Below are positions 42,649 through 54,768 of a stretch of DNA of 61,552 nucleotides, one piece after another. Position numbers and translations under genes: made by a program. Numbering within the stretch: position 1 is the stretch's first letter; every line of letters starts with the position of its first letter. This DNA comes from Acidimicrobiales bacterium. Its GTDB lineage: Bacteria > Actinomycetota > Acidimicrobiia > Acidimicrobiales > VFJN01. Below the pieces are notes generated by a model. It saw nothing but the letters and a program-made list of their open reading frames with translations. It searched no databases and was not told the origin of the DNA. The stretch is taken from positions 1-61,552 of the forward strand of contig DATHJB010000133.1 of the NCBI GenBank assembly GCA_035316325.1, in the 5' to 3' direction.

Positions 42649-44271
42649 ATGAACTCGACCGCCGCCGCCACCGTCGACGCCCCCGTCGCGCCCCGACTGT
42701 CGCACCGGCAGATCCTGATCTGCTTCATCGGCCTCATGCTCGGCATGCTGCTGGCCGCCATCGACCAGACCATCGTCGCCACGGCGCTGCCGACCATCGT
42801 CGGCGACCTCGGCGGGCTCGACCACCTGGCCTGGGTGGTGACGGCGTACCTGCTGACCGAGACGGTCTCGACGCCGCTGTGGGGCAAGCTCGGCGACCTC
42901 TACGGCCGCAAGCGGCTGTTCCAGGGCGCCATCGTCGTCTTCCTGGCCGGCAGCGTGCTCGCCGGCCTGGCCAGCAGCATGGGCCAGCTCATCGTCTTCC
43001 GGGGCATCCAGGGCGCCGGTGCGGGTGGGCTCATCGTGCTGGCCCAGGCGATCATCGCCGACATCGTGAGCCCCCGGGAGCGGGGCCGGTACATGGGCCT
43101 GTTCGGGGCGGTCTTCGGGGCGGCGAGCGTCGTCGGGCCGCTGACCGGCGGCTTCCTGACCGACCACCTGTCGTGGCGCTGGGTGTTCTACGTGAACGTC
43201 CCGCTGGCCATCATCGCCCTGGTCGTCACCAGCGTCGTCCTGCCGTCGTCCCCCCGTCGCCCCCAGGTGCGGGTCGACTGGCTCGGCATCGCGCTCCTCG
43301 CCGCCGCCATCTCGTGCTTCGTCCTGCTCACGACCTGGGGCGGCACCGAGTACGAGTGGGGCTCGCCCGTCATCGCTGCACTGGGTGCCGCCAGCCTCAC
43401 CCTCGGGGCGCTGTTCCTGGTCGTCGAGCGCCGGGCCGTCGAGCCCGCTCTGCCCCTGCGGCTGTTCCGGGTGCGGACCTTCAACGTCGCCGGGGCCGTC
43501 AGCCTCCTCATCGGCGTGGCGATGTACGGCTCGATCACCTACCTGCCCACCCTGCTGCAGGTGGCCAACGGCGCCTCGGCCAGCGACTCGGGGCTGCTGC
43601 TGGTACCCCTGATGCTGGGGCTGCTCGGGGCGTCGACGCTGTCGGGCCAGATCATCAGCCGCACGGGCCGGTACCGCATCTTCCCGATCATGGGGACGGC
43701 GGTGGCCGCGGTCGGCCTGTTCCTGCTGTCGACCCTCGACACCGCGTCGACCCGGTGGGAGTCCGGCAGCTACATGGTGCTGCTGGGCATCGGCCTCGGC
43801 TTCACGATGCAGGTCATGGTGCTCGCCACCCAGAACGTGACGCCGGCGAAGGACCTCGGGGTCGCCACCGCGACCATCACCTTCTTCCGGACCGTCGGCG
43901 GCTCGATCGGCGTCGCCCTGTTCGGCGCCCTGTTCGCCAGCCGCCTGGGCGACCTGCTGGGCAACGCGGCCAAGGGCCTGACGCCGGCGCAGATCGCCGC
44001 GCTCCCCGCCGGCGAGCGGGCGCAGGTGGCGAGCGGCTTCGCCGACGCCATCACCGGCGTGTTCGCCTACGGCGTCCCGATGCTCGTCATCGGCTTCCTG
44101 CTGACCCTGCTGCTGCGGGAGATCCCGTTGCGCACCCAGTCCGGCCAGGCCCAGCGCGCCAACGGGAACGGCAACGGGGACGAGTCGGCCGAGGGGTCCG
44201 CGGACGGGTCGGCGAACGACGACCGCCCACCGACTGTGGTGGACTACGCCGAGGCGACGACCGGACGGTGA
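42649..44271 (+). CDS. MFS drug:H+ antiporter, DHA2 (14-TMS) family
   Basis: A 540-residue exporter with about fourteen hydrophobic segments. DHA2 marks are the motif LAAIDQTIVATALPTI in the first helix, GKLGDLYGRKR (motif A) and GPLTGGFLTDHLSWRWVFYVNVP (motif C, in part). It would expel hydrophobic compounds using the proton gradient. ATG 42649 has CTGGAGGAGC directly upstream; a longer TTG reading begins in the operator and is rejected. The TetR gene follows with three bases between, so efflux is probably induced by its own substrate. Confidence 0.92.
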   Translation: MNSTAAATVDAPVAPRLSHRQILICFIGLMLGMLLAAIDQTIVATALPTIVGDLGGLDHLAWVVTAYLLTETVSTPLWGKLGDLYGRKRLFQGAIVVFLAGSVLAGLASSMGQLIVFRGIQGAGAGGLIVLAQAIIADIVSPRERGRYMGLFGAVFGAASVVGPLTGGFLTDHLSWRWVFYVNVPLAIIALVVTSVVLPSSPRRPQVRVDWLGIALLAAAISCFVLLTTWGGTEYEWGSPVIAALGAASLTLGALFLVVERRAVEPALPLRLFRVRTFNVAGAVSLLIGVAMYGSITYLPTLLQVANGASASDSGLLLVPLMLGLLGASTLSGQIISRTGRYRIFPIMGTAVAAVGLFLLSTLDTASTRWESGSYMVLLGIGLGFTMQVMVLATQNVTPAKDLGVATATITFFRTVGGSIGVALFGALFASRLGDLLGNAAKGLTPAQIAALPAGERAQVASGFADAITGVFAYGVPMLVIGFLLTLLLREIPLRTQSGQAQRANGNGNGDESAEGSADGSANDDRPPTVVDYAEATTGR

Positions 44272-44273
44272 CC

Positions 44274-44906
44274 ATGACCGAGGGGCTCCGAGAGCGCAAG
44301 AAGGCCGAGACGCGACGGGCGATGACGTCGGCCGCCCTGCGTCTGGCCGAGGCGCTGGGGCCCGACGGGGTGACCGTCGAGGCGATCGCCGATGCCGCCG
44401 GCGTGTCGCCCCGCACGTTCTTCAACTACTTCTCCTCCAAGGACGACGCCATCGTCGGCACGACGCCGGTGCACTCGTCCGAGCTGCTCCTCGGCCTCAC
44501 GACGCGGCCCGAGGGCGAGGCGCCGCTCGACGCGCTGCGGGCCGCGGCGCAGGACGCCGCCGGCCGGTTCGTGCTCGGGTCCGAGGACTGGTTGCGGCGC
44601 CGCAACCTGTTCCAGCACCACCCGAACCTCGCGGCCCGCCAGGCCGCCGGGTTCGCCGAGGTCGAGCGGGGCCTGGTCGAGGAGATCGCCCGCCGCACGG
44701 GCCTCGACCCCGACATCGACACCTATCCCGCCCTGGTGGTCGCCGCGTCCCTGGGGGCGATCCGCTCCGCGATCGCCGTCTGGCGGGAGCGCGACCGGCC
44801 CGCGCCCCTCGCCGAGCTGATCGACGAGGGTTTCGACCACCTGCGCCAGGGCCTCACCGGCCCGCCGACCCCCGACCCGGCCGCCACCGTCCCTGCGATC
44901 GTCTGA
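44274..44906 (+). CDS. TetR-family regulator of the MFS exporter
   Basis: A 210-residue TetR regulator; HTH at residues about 12-58 with VEAIADAAGVSPRTFFNYFSSKDD. The FFNYF form is typical of the MftR/efflux-type subgroup. ATG 44274 starts three bases after the MFS stop; GTG 44268, which overlaps that stop, is an alternative that adds two residues. It is the only regulator in this operon, and the nested palindrome at 42588-42621 before the exporter is its likely target. Confidence 0.9.
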   Translation: MTEGLRERKKAETRRAMTSAALRLAEALGPDGVTVEAIADAAGVSPRTFFNYFSSKDDAIVGTTPVHSSELLLGLTTRPEGEAPLDALRAAAQDAAGRFVLGSEDWLRRRNLFQHHPNLAARQAAGFAEVERGLVEEIARRTGLDPDIDTYPALVVAASLGAIRSAIAVWRERDRPAPLAELIDEGFDHLRQGLTGPPTPDPAATVPAIV

Positions 44907-44916
44907 CCCTCAGCTC

Positions 44917-44941
44917 TCAGAGGTACCCCTCGGGGATCTGA
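44917..44941. terminator. Possible terminator after the MFS-TetR operon
   Basis: TCAGA and TCTGA arms enclose a CCC/GGG stem with a CTCG loop. No T-run follows, so the role is uncertain. Confidence 0.3.
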
Positions 44942-44953
44942 CGGGGTGTCAGG

Positions 44954-44959
44954 TACGAT
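44954..44959 (+). promoter_or_regulatory. Possible -10 box for the SnoaL-like gene
   Basis: TACGAT lies 30 bases before GTG 44990, leaving room for a leader with GAGAAGGGGGAC. No convincing -35 is visible. Confidence 0.35.
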
Positions 44960-44989
44960 CGGCGAGCTGGTCGGAGAAGGGGGACTCGG

Positions 44990-45472
44990 GTGGCACACGA
45001 CGAAGGGGAGGTGCGGGCGGCGGTCGAGCGGTACATCGCCGTACGCGACGAGATCTGCGCCGGGCAGGGGACGTGGGCGGACCTGGCCCAGTTCTTCACC
45101 GACGACGCGGTCTTCGTCGACCCGGCGTGGGGACGGGTCGAGGGGATCGACGAGCTACGCCGCACCGTGTTCGGCGACGCCATGGTGGGGCTGGAGTCGT
45201 GGTCGTTCCCGACCGACTTCTACGCGGTCGACGGCGACCGAGTGCTGGTGAAGTGGCGGCAGGTCCTGCCGGGGCAGCGGTCCGACGGCCGGCCCTACCA
45301 GCAGTCGGGCTGCTCCACGCTGGTCTACGCCGGCGACGGCAGGTTCTCCTACGAGGAGGACCTGCTCAACATGGTCCACGTCTTCGAGGACGTGAAGGAC
45401 AGCGGCTTCCGCTTCCCGCCGGAGATGGGCCGCCCGCCCGAGCGCCCGAACCGCGACTTCGGCCGTCCCTGA
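44990..45472 (+). CDS. SnoaL-like / NTF2-fold protein
   Basis: A 160-residue cone-shaped alpha+beta-barrel (SnoaL/NTF2) protein: the first helices hold YIAVRDEICAG, then FFTDDAVFVDPAWGRVEGIDEL, the typical fold signature, and the strands VDGDRVLVKWRQVLPG. The family includes cyclases, isomerases and binding proteins; no catalytic Asp/His pair can be named with confidence. GTG 44990 follows GAGAAGGGGGACTCGG. It stands alone, ending five bases before the convergent sbcC gene. Confidence 0.8.
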   Translation: MAHDEGEVRAAVERYIAVRDEICAGQGTWADLAQFFTDDAVFVDPAWGRVEGIDELRRTVFGDAMVGLESWSFPTDFYAVDGDRVLVKWRQVLPGQRSDGRPYQQSGCSTLVYAGDGRFSYEEDLLNMVHVFEDVKDSGFRFPPEMGRPPERPNRDFGRP

Positions 45473-45477
45473 GCTAC

Positions 45478-48400
45478 CTAGAGGAGCGCCGTGACTGCGG
45501 TCGTGAAGGCGGCTTCCCGTTCGGCGGGGGATTGCCAGGTGGCGATGGAGCCGGTGGTGGTGGCTCGGACATCGAGGACGTCTTCGATGCGTTCGGCGAC
45601 GCCGGGGACGTGGGAGATGACGGCGACCAGGCGGCCGGCCTCGGCCCGCGACTCCAGGGCGTCGATGGCGGCGTCGAGCGATGTGGCGTCGAGCGATCCG
45701 AAGCCCTCGTCGAGGAACAGGGCGTCGAGGCGGCCGCCGGCACGGGAGGCGATCTCCACCATGGCCAGCGCGAGCGCGAGTGATGCCAGGAACGACTCGC
45801 CGCCCGAGAGGGTCTTGGTGGCCCGCTCCTGACCGGTGTGGAGGTCGACGATGGCGAACTCGGGGGAGAAGCCGTAGCGGCCGCCGGTCACCTCGCTCAG
45901 GATCCGCGCCGCCACCCCGAGGAGCTCGGCGTGGCGGCGGCGCAGGACCTCACCGATGAACGCGGTGTTGGCGAGCTGGTCGTAGACGAGCGAGACGGCG
46001 TCGAGGAACTCGGCGGCGGCTCCGATCCGCCCGTCGAGGTCGTCGGCGACGGCCACCTGGGCCGCCGCTCGGCGCTGCTCGTCGCGTGCCGTGGTGGAGC
46101 TCGCGATCGCGGTGGCGTGCAGGGTGGCGAGGGCGGCGGCGTCGCTCGCCCCGGCCGTGGTGAGGACGGCGGCGGCCCGCTGCTGGTGGTCGGTCATCGC
46201 GGCTCGTTGCGCCCCGGTCGCCTCGCCGACCAGGCCGACGACAGCGCGGGCCCGGTCGAGCAGCGTGTCGGCCCACGCGGCGCCGTCGGCGAGCCCGTCG
46301 GGTTCGGCCCGGTGGGGTGGCGGGTGGTCGGTGGGCTCGGCCCCGACCCGGCCGGCGGCGTCGTCGACGCGGAGGGCGAGCGTGTCGAGGGCGCGGTAGG
46401 CGTCGGTGGCGGCGTTCGCCGCCTTCTGCCGGGCCTGCTTCGCCTGCTCCAAGGCCGTGCGGGCGTCGTCGCGGCGCTGGGTGCGGGTGGCGACGGTCGC
46501 GGAGAGCGTGGCGATCTCGGCGAGGCGCTGGTCGATCCGGGCGACGGCGTCGGACACGTCGACGGCGGGCGCCGCCAGCTCCGGCGGCGGTGGGGGTTCC
46601 GCCGGGTCGGCGGCGTCGAGCACGGCGTCGAGGTCAGGGAGGTCGGGCTGCCAGGAGGGGAGCGGTGCCAGCGCGGCCAGGGCCTGCCGTAGCCGCGAGC
46701 GGGACGAGGCGACGCCCCGGGCGTTGGCCGTGCGGGCCCGGTCGACCCGTTCCTGCAGGGCGGTCGCTCGAGTGGTGGCCTCGACCACCTGGGCGCTGAT
46801 CCCGGCGATGCTGCGGGCGTGCGCGGTCCGCTGCTGCTCCAGTTCGGTGACGGCGGCCGCGGGGCCGGCGAGCAGCGCCGTGGCGTCGCCGGGACCCTGG
46901 GGGATCGCCTCCAACCCGGCTTCCGCGGCGAGCGAGGCACGAGCGGTCGCCGCGTCGAGGTGTCGGCCGTCGACCGCATCCCGGGTGGCGGCGAGCGCGG
47001 CGACGGCAGCCTCGTGGTTGGCCTCGGCCCGGGCAGCGGCGGTGGCCAGGGTGGCGGCCTGGTCCCTCGCCGCCACGGTGGCCTGCTCAGCCGCGGTGAG
47101 CGCCGGGACGGATGGCGGGGTGAAGCCGTCGGGCAGAGTCCGCTCGCAGACCGGGCACGGGTCACCCGCCGCGATCCCCGAGGCCGCGTGGGCGGCCGCG
47201 TCGGCTCGGTGGGAGGCAGCGAGAGCATCGTCGGCGACGACGCTGCGCTGCCGGCCGGCCTCCGCCTCGGCGACTGCCGGGGTGGCGGCGGCCTGGGCGT
47301 CGGCCTCGCGGGTGCGGGCCGCGACGAGCTCGCCCTCCGCCTGTTCGACGTGCCGGTCGGCCTCGGCGACCCGGTCGACCAGGCCACGCCACCGGTCGAG
47401 CCGGGCCCGCGCCTGCATGATCCCGTGGTCGAGCGCGTCGAGCTCCTGCTCGGCCGGGGTCAGGTCGGCCTGCGCGGCGGCCGCGGCTCGCTCCTGGACG
47501 TCGGCCTCCGCGGCCTGCTCGTCGCTCTCACGGCGGGCGTCGAGCTGCGCGCCGATGTCGGCGACCAGCATCGGCAGGGCATCGAGCGCGGCCCGGGCGG
47601 CCTGCAGCGCGGGCTCGGTGTCGCCGGCCGCGGTGGCCGCCCGCAGGATGTCGTCGGCGGCTCGCCGCGCCTCGTCGGCGTCGGCCAGCGCCCGGGCCGC
47701 ATCGGCGACCGCCGCGGCGAGGCCGGTGTCGGCCGTGGCCACCGCTCGGACGCGGCTCGCGGCGTCCGCGGACGCCGTCAGATCGACGGCGTCGGCGAGC
47801 CGCTGGAGGCCCTCGATCTCGCGGCGCACGTCGTCGGCGGCGCGCTCGGCCAGCGTGACCTCGGTCGTGGCGGCGTCGAGCTCCTTCACCCTCACGTCGG
47901 CCGCCTCGGCCTGCGTGGCGGCGTCGGCCGCGGCGGCCCGCGGGTCGGCGGCCAGCTCGCCGCGGGCGAACCTCAGGGTGTCGAGGCGAGGCCCGAGCCG
48001 CTGGCGCAGCTCCTTGGCCCGGGCACGGACCTGGTCGAGCTCGTCGACGCGGAACACGTTCCGCAGGATCCGCTGGCGTTCGGCCGGGTTGGCCTCCAGC
48101 AGCTGGGCGAACTTCCCCTGGGGCAGCAGCACCGTGCGCAGGAAGCCCTCGTAGTCGAGGCCGACGAGCCGTTCGACCACCCGGGTGAGCTCCCGGGCGC
48201 CGTCGATGCGCTCGCCGCTCTCGAGGTTCGTCAGCCGGTGGACCGACGCCCGCGTGCCGGTGCTCATGGTGCGGGTGATCTGCCAGTCGCTGCCGTCGGC
48301 CCGGAACGTCAGCTCGACCTTCATGGTGTCGGACCGGTCGCCGATCAGGTCGCCGGCCTGCTTGGTCCAGGTGGCGGCGCCGTAGAGGGCGAAGGTGATG

Positions 48401-48531
48401 GCTTCGAGCAGCGACGACTTGCCGGCGCCGGTGTCGCCGACGATCGCCACCATGGCGCGGCCGGTGAAGTCGACCGTCTGCACCGAGCGGTAGGACCGGA
48501 GCCCTTCGAGGCGCAGGGTGAGCGGGCGCAT
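45478..48531 (-). CDS. sbcC: SbcC/Rad50-family SMC-like ATPase
   Basis: A 1017-residue Rad50-like protein. Walker A GDTGAGKSS (about residue 32-40), a long Ala-rich coiled coil, a zinc hook CPVC at Cys459/Cys462, a second coiled coil, the signature LSGGESF and Walker B ALFLDEGFGSLD near the end. With SbcD it processes DNA ends and hairpins. ATG 48531 shares its A with the sbcD stop (TGATG). It is the last gene of a four-gene nurA-herA-sbcD-sbcC operon, matching the archaeal resection set. Confidence 0.95.
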   Translation of the reverse strand: MRPLTLRLEGLRSYRSVQTVDFTGRAMVAIVGDTGAGKSSLLEAITFALYGAATWTKQAGDLIGDRSDTMKVELTFRADGSDWQITRTMSTGTRASVHRLTNLESGERIDGARELTRVVERLVGLDYEGFLRTVLLPQGKFAQLLEANPAERQRILRNVFRVDELDQVRARAKELRQRLGPRLDTLRFARGELAADPRAAAADAATQAEAADVRVKELDAATTEVTLAERAADDVRREIEGLQRLADAVDLTASADAASRVRAVATADTGLAAAVADAARALADADEARRAADDILRAATAAGDTEPALQAARAALDALPMLVADIGAQLDARRESDEQAAEADVQERAAAAAQADLTPAEQELDALDHGIMQARARLDRWRGLVDRVAEADRHVEQAEGELVAARTREADAQAAATPAVAEAEAGRQRSVVADDALAASHRADAAAHAASGIAAGDPCPVCERTLPDGFTPPSVPALTAAEQATVAARDQAATLATAAARAEANHEAAVAALAATRDAVDGRHLDAATARASLAAEAGLEAIPQGPGDATALLAGPAAAVTELEQQRTAHARSIAGISAQVVEATTRATALQERVDRARTANARGVASSRSRLRQALAALAPLPSWQPDLPDLDAVLDAADPAEPPPPPELAAPAVDVSDAVARIDQRLAEIATLSATVATRTQRRDDARTALEQAKQARQKAANAATDAYRALDTLALRVDDAAGRVGAEPTDHPPPHRAEPDGLADGAAWADTLLDRARAVVGLVGEATGAQRAAMTDHQQRAAAVLTTAGASDAAALATLHATAIASSTTARDEQRRAAAQVAVADDLDGRIGAAAEFLDAVSLVYDQLANTAFIGEVLRRRHAELLGVAARILSEVTGGRYGFSPEFAIVDLHTGQERATKTLSGGESFLASLALALAMVEIASRAGGRLDALFLDEGFGSLDATSLDAAIDALESRAEAGRLVAVISHVPGVAERIEDVLDVRATTTGSIATWQSPAEREAAFTTAVTALL

Positions 48532-49822
48532 CAGCCGTCGCCTCCCGCCGTCGCCCCGGTCGCGGCGGTCACGGGGATCGGGCCGGGCGGTTCGAAGAGG
48601 TCCTCCTCCCGGAAGGGCGGGTCGTCGCCGTCGATGCCGGCACCCAGCAGGGTCTCGAACACCCGCATGGCCCGGTCGACCCGCGGCCCGGACGTGCCCT
48701 CGAGGCCCAGGTAGGCCCGGAACTGGTCGGCGACGGGCGGCTCGGCCTCGGCGTCGAGCTCCTCCGCCACCGTGGCGGTGACGCCGGCGACGCGCTCGGC
48801 GACGGAGTGCAGGGTGGCCCGGGGCAGCAGGCTCGCGATCCGGTCGGCCAGGGCAGGGTCGGGCACGTCGACGTCGACAAGGACCTGGTAGATGCCGGTG
48901 GACGACGGGTCGGCCCGGGCGGCGATCTCGTCGAGCGTGCCTGCCAGACGCACGAGGCGGCGGCCGCCGCTCAGCTCGACCACCTCGGGCCGGGCGCGCC
49001 GGCCTGGCGGAGCGTCGAGCACGACGAGGCTCTTGGTGTCGGACACCTCGCCGAAGTCGATCGGGATCGGCGACCCGGCGTAGCGGCCCACCCCGCCGGG
49101 CAGCTCCTGCGGCCGGTGGATGTGGCCGAAGGCCGCGTAGCTGGCGGTGGGGAGGTGGTCGACCTTGGTGGCGTAGTCGTCGCCGACGTGCACCTTCCGC
49201 TCGGACCCCGACCAGGTGGCGCCGCCGACGTGGAGGTGGGCGGCGAACAGGGCCACGTGCCGGCCCGGGTCGAAGCCGTCGGTGAGGCCGTCGGCGAGGT
49301 TGGCCTCCACCAGGCTGATCCCGTCGGTGTAGGACCCGTTCCACCGTTCCGGCTCGAGGTCGAACGTGCGGACCAGGGCGTTGGGGTGGACGAACGGCAG
49401 CACCGCCAGCCGGGCCTCGTGCCGGCCGTCGCGGGCGGGGAACGTCAGCACCCCGCCGTCGCGGGCGCGGCGGGCCACCCCGACGAAGCGGATGTGGTGC
49501 GCCGCGGCGTCGCCGGAGAGCCGGGCAGCCATGCCCACCACCCGGTCGAGCACCTCGAACAGGGCCGAGCTGTCGTGGTTGCCCGCGATCACCACCAGAG
49601 GCGCGTGTGCCGCCAGCCGGGCGAGCGCCTCGACCGCCCGGTGCATGTCGTCGACCGCGGGCCGGGCGTGGTCGAACAGGTCACCGGTGTGGACGATCAG
49701 GTCGAGCTCGCCCTGCCCGGCGACGTCGACGATCTCGTCGAGCACCGCGTCGTGGTCCTCGTCACGACGCACCCGGCCCAGGGTGGTGCCCAGGTGCCAG
49801 TCGGAGGTGTGGAGCACCCGCA

Positions 49823-49823
<1 letters not shown>
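48531..49823 (-). CDS. sbcD: SbcD/Mre11-family nuclease
   Basis: A 430-residue metallophosphoesterase-type nuclease. All manganese-binding motifs are present: D8-W-H10 (TSDWHLG), HTGDLFDHARP, GNHDSSALFEV, AAHLHVGG and FGHIHRP. The last 120 residues form the capping/C-terminal domain. Cuts DNA ends and hairpins with SbcC. ATG 49823 shares its A with the stop of the HerA gene (TGATG), and its own stop overlaps sbcC, so subunits are made in step. Confidence 0.95.
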
Positions 49824-51729
<1,906 letters not shown>

Positions 51730-51733
<4 letters not shown>

Positions 51734-52746
51734 CGGGAAGCCCCTTCGGGAGTGCGGGCGACCTCGGGCCGGCGGCGGATCCCGACGTCGTCGCCGGCCA
51801 GCTGGGCGATGGCGGTGCGGAGGGCTCGGGACGCGAGGCCGGCGTCGCCGAGCAGGTGGCGCAGGTGCCGCTCCAGCGCCCCGGTGGGCTGCAGGTTCTG
51901 CGGCGCCCGCGGGTCGACGTGCGGCACACCGGCGAACCGCGGCAGCATGCCCGCCGCCTGGTCGGCCTCCAGGGCGGCGGCGGCGAGACCGGTGGACGCC
52001 GGCACCTCGATGCGGACGATCCCGGCCCACGGGCTGGACCCGAGGCGCCGAGGGGCGAGGCGGACGTAGGCCGAGTACCGCTCGGACAGCCGGAAGAGGC
52101 TGGTGCGCTGCCCCGACGCCAACTGCCCGACGCGGGCGTGGTGGACGAGCGGGAGCAGGCGGCGGTGATGGGTCTTGGTGACCCCGACCACCGGCAGGTC
52201 GTGCGAGCGCACGAAGTTGAGGGGCCCGTCGACGAGGGTCAGGTGACCGTCCGCGCACAGCTCCTCCGCCAGACGGCCCTCGTGCACGCGCATCCGGTTC
52301 TGCAGCTCGTCCAGCGGTGCCTTCGGCCAGGTCTTCGGCGTGGACACGGCCGCCCACCGGTAGCCGCCCGCCACCTCGGGCAGCTCCACCCGCTCGCCGC
52401 AGCCCACGATCACCATGCGGGTGACCTCGCAGCGCTCGAACCGGAACGGCTTGCCCGGCTCGAGGACCGCCGCGCCGACGCCGTGGGCGCCGGCCACCCC
52501 GCTGACGAACGCGCCGCCGCCGTCGAGGTACAGCGCGCCCTCGCCCCGGCGGACCCCGTCGACGAAGGCGAAGCTGCGGGTCCCGCCGTCGGGGACACCG
52601 TCGTGGAAGGCGAGAACGTCGGGCCCGTCCTCGACGAGCTCGGCATCGGCCGTGACCTCGGCCTCGGGGTCGACGAGGACAGCGGGCCCATACGTCGCGG
52701 CCCAGTCCTCCATGTAGATCGCCGGTGCCGCCGCCACGCTGTTCAC
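51730..52746 (-). CDS. nurA: NurA-domain DNA-end nuclease
   Basis: A 338-residue NurA-family protein, a 5'-3' exonuclease working with HerA. Acidic active-site positions are seen in FAFVDGVRRGEGAL (Asp63) and LTLVDGPLNF, with VVGVTKTHHRRLL as the conserved basic segment. First gene of the operon. GTG 52746 (VNSVAAAPAIYMEDW) follows AGAGGAG; a TAACGT -10-like box lies at 52791-52796 on the minus strand. Assignment rests on these motifs and on the adjoining HerA gene. Confidence 0.8.
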
Positions 52747-52790
52747 CGTTCACACTCCTCTGCCGGACGTCTTCGTCCTCGCCGATCCCT

Positions 52791-52796
52791 ACGTTA
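52791..52796 (-). promoter_or_regulatory. Possible -10 box for the nurA-herA-sbcDC operon
   Basis: On the minus strand TAACGT lies about 45 bases before GTG 52746 in the only gap upstream of the operon. No clear -35 sequence was found. Confidence 0.35.
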
Positions 52797-52867
52797 GGCA
52801 GGGGGTGTGACAGTGAAGGTCGATCCCCGGCGGCCGGCCGGCTCCCCGACGCTCGACGGCGGGGTCG

Positions 52868-53521
52868 CTACGAGGCGCCTCGGAGGTAGGCGAGGACGGC
52901 GCGGACGCGGCGGTTGTCGTCGTCGTCCGGGAGCAGGTCGAGCTTGCTGAAGATGTTGCTGGTGTGCTTCCCGACGGACTTCTCGGCGATGACGAGGCGG
53001 GTGGCGATGGCCTGGTTGGACCGCCCTTCGGCCATGAGCGCCAGGACGTCCAGCTCGCGCGGGGTCAGTCGCTCGATGGGGTCGTCGCGTCGGGTGCGGG
53101 AGGCGACGAGGGCGGCGATCACCTCCGGGTCCATCACGGTGCCGCCGCCGGCCACCTGGCGGACCGACTCGACGAACCCGCCCACGTCGCTCACCCGGTC
53201 CTTGAGCAGGTAGCCGACGGCGCCGTCGCCGCCCGACAGCAGCTCCCGGGCGTAGAGCTGCTCGACGTACTGGGACAGGACGAGGACGGGGAGGCCGGGC
53301 CGGGATCGGCGGGCCTCGATGGCGCAGCGCAGGCCCTCGTCGGTGAACGTGGGGGGCAGGCGGACGTCGACGACGGCGACGTCGAGGTCGTCCTCGGTGA
53401 GGGCGCGGCGTAGCCCCGCCTCGTCCTCGACGGCAGCGACGATCGTGCAGCCGTTGGCCTCGAAGAGTCGGATCAGCCCGTCGCGGAGGAGGGCCAGGTC
53501 CTCGGCGATCACGACGCGCAC
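52868..53521 (-). CDS. LuxR-family (NarL-type) response regulator
   Basis: A 217-residue response regulator. Receiver domain 1-125 with the acidic pair in VVIAEDLALLRDG, phospho-acceptor Asp in VAVVDVRLPPT and Lys in YLLKDRVSD; C-terminal LuxR helix-turn-helix (TPRELDVLALMAEGRSNQAI, AEKSVGKHTSNIFSKLDL). GTG 53521 lies 13 bases inside the end of the kinase gene, so the two are coupled. It probably regulates the divergent MMPL transporter or distant genes; the signal is unknown. Confidence 0.93.
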   Translation of the reverse strand: MRVVIAEDLALLRDGLIRLFEANGCTIVAAVEDEAGLRRALTEDDLDVAVVDVRLPPTFTDEGLRCAIEARRSRPGLPVLVLSQYVEQLYARELLSGGDGAVGYLLKDRVSDVGGFVESVRQVAGGGTVMDPEVIAALVASRTRRDDPIERLTPRELDVLALMAEGRSNQAIATRLVIAEKSVGKHTSNIFSKLDLLPDDDDNRRVRAVLAYLRGAS

Positions 53522-54768
53522 GGCACCGCCAGGGTGATGCGGGTCGGACCGCCGGCCGGGCTGTCGACGAGCAGGCTTCCGTCGAACACGGCGAGGCGGC
53601 GCCCGATGCCGGCCAGCCCTCCGTCGGGGTCGCGCCGGGCCCCGCCTCGGCCGTCGTCCTCGACGACGACGTGCAGGACGTCGGCGGAGCGGGCGATCGT
53701 CACGGCGACCCGGCCGGCCCCGCTGTGCTTGGCCGCGTTGGTGAGGCACTCGGCCACGGCGAAGTAGGCGGCCGACTCGACGGGGGCGGGCAGCCGGCCG
53801 TCGATCGTGGAGGTGATGTGCACCGGGAGCGCCATCTGCACGGCGAGGGCCTCGACGGCGCCGACGAGGCCGCGGTCGGACAGGACGGGTGGGTGGATGC
53901 CGCGCACGACGGTGCGCAGGTCGGCGAGGGCGTCGCGGTTCGTCTCCTGGGCCTCGGCCATGAGCGACCGGGCCTGCTCGGGGTCCGACTCGAGCAGGTC
54001 GAGGGCGAGGCCGAGCGTCATGCCCGACGCGACCAGGCGGGCTTGGGCGCCGTCGTGGAGGTTGCGCTCGATGCGCCGCAGCTCGGCGGCCTGGATGTCG
54101 ACGGCCTCCGACCGGGTGGTGGCCAGCTCCTCGACCCGGGCTTCGAGCACCTGGCGCGTCGCTGCCTCGGTGGGGCCCAACAGGGCGGCGTCGATCGACG
54201 CCTTGGCCCGCATCACCGGCGGGACCACGAACCACCACAGGGCGAAGGCGGCGCCGGCCAGGACCCACTGGGCCATGGCCTCGGGCACCGTGTCGATGGT
54301 GAACAGCCCGTAGGGCTGGTCGAGGACCCCGTCGGGGGTCACCCAGATGAGGAACGGAAAGATCAGGTACCAGGGGATCGCCAGGAAGGCGGCCACGGCG
54401 AAGGTGGCCAGCACGAAGCCGATCGACGAGGTGGCGAACAGCCACGCCACGTCGCGCCAGGTCTGCGGGTCCTTCCCCTGCTGCAGCAGGCGGCCCAGGG
54501 CGGTGGGCGCCGTGCGCTCGCGGTAGAGCGCGGGCACCGGTCGCCCCAGCGTTCTCGCTGCCATCCGGCGGTGCAGCCCGGCCATGGCGACGGTCAGGGG
54601 GAGGCTCACGACGAGGATGGGGATGCCGGCGGTGACGGGGATGAGGGCGAACCCCACGACATCGAGCACGAACAGGGTGAGAGCGAAGGGCATCAGCAGC
54701 ACGTGTGCCCAGCCGACCCAGAGGCCGGGCCGGCTCCAGCCGGTGCGCTCGTCGGGGGCTGTGGTCAC
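53509..54768 (-). CDS. Sensor histidine kinase, NarL/DegS (HisKA_3) type
   Basis: A 419-residue membrane kinase. Paired transmembrane helices near residues 15-65 and 110-180 flank short loops; a helical linker leads to the HisKA_3 box ELRRIERNLHDGAQARLVA with the phospho-accepting His, then N-box ECLTNAAKHSGAG and G-box VEDDGRGGARRD. No large sensory domain is visible, so it may sense through the membrane. GTG 54768 (VTTAPDERTG) is preferred to an ATG 33 bases upstream. Partner of the LuxR-type regulator that overlaps its stop. Confidence 0.9.
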   Translation of the reverse strand: MTTAPDERTGWSRPGLWVGWAHVLLMPFALTLFVLDVVGFALIPVTAGIPILVVSLPLTVAMAGLHRRMAARTLGRPVPALYRERTAPTALGRLLQQGKDPQTWRDVAWLFATSSIGFVLATFAVAAFLAIPWYLIFPFLIWVTPDGVLDQPYGLFTIDTVPEAMAQWVLAGAAFALWWFVVPPVMRAKASIDAALLGPTEAATRQVLEARVEELATTRSEAVDIQAAELRRIERNLHDGAQARLVASGMTLGLALDLLESDPEQARSLMAEAQETNRDALADLRTVVRGIHPPVLSDRGLVGAVEALAVQMALPVHITSTIDGRLPAPVESAAYFAVAECLTNAAKHSGAGRVAVTIARSADVLHVVVEDDGRGGARRDPDGGLAGIGRRLAVFDGSLLVDSPAGGPTRITLAVPCAS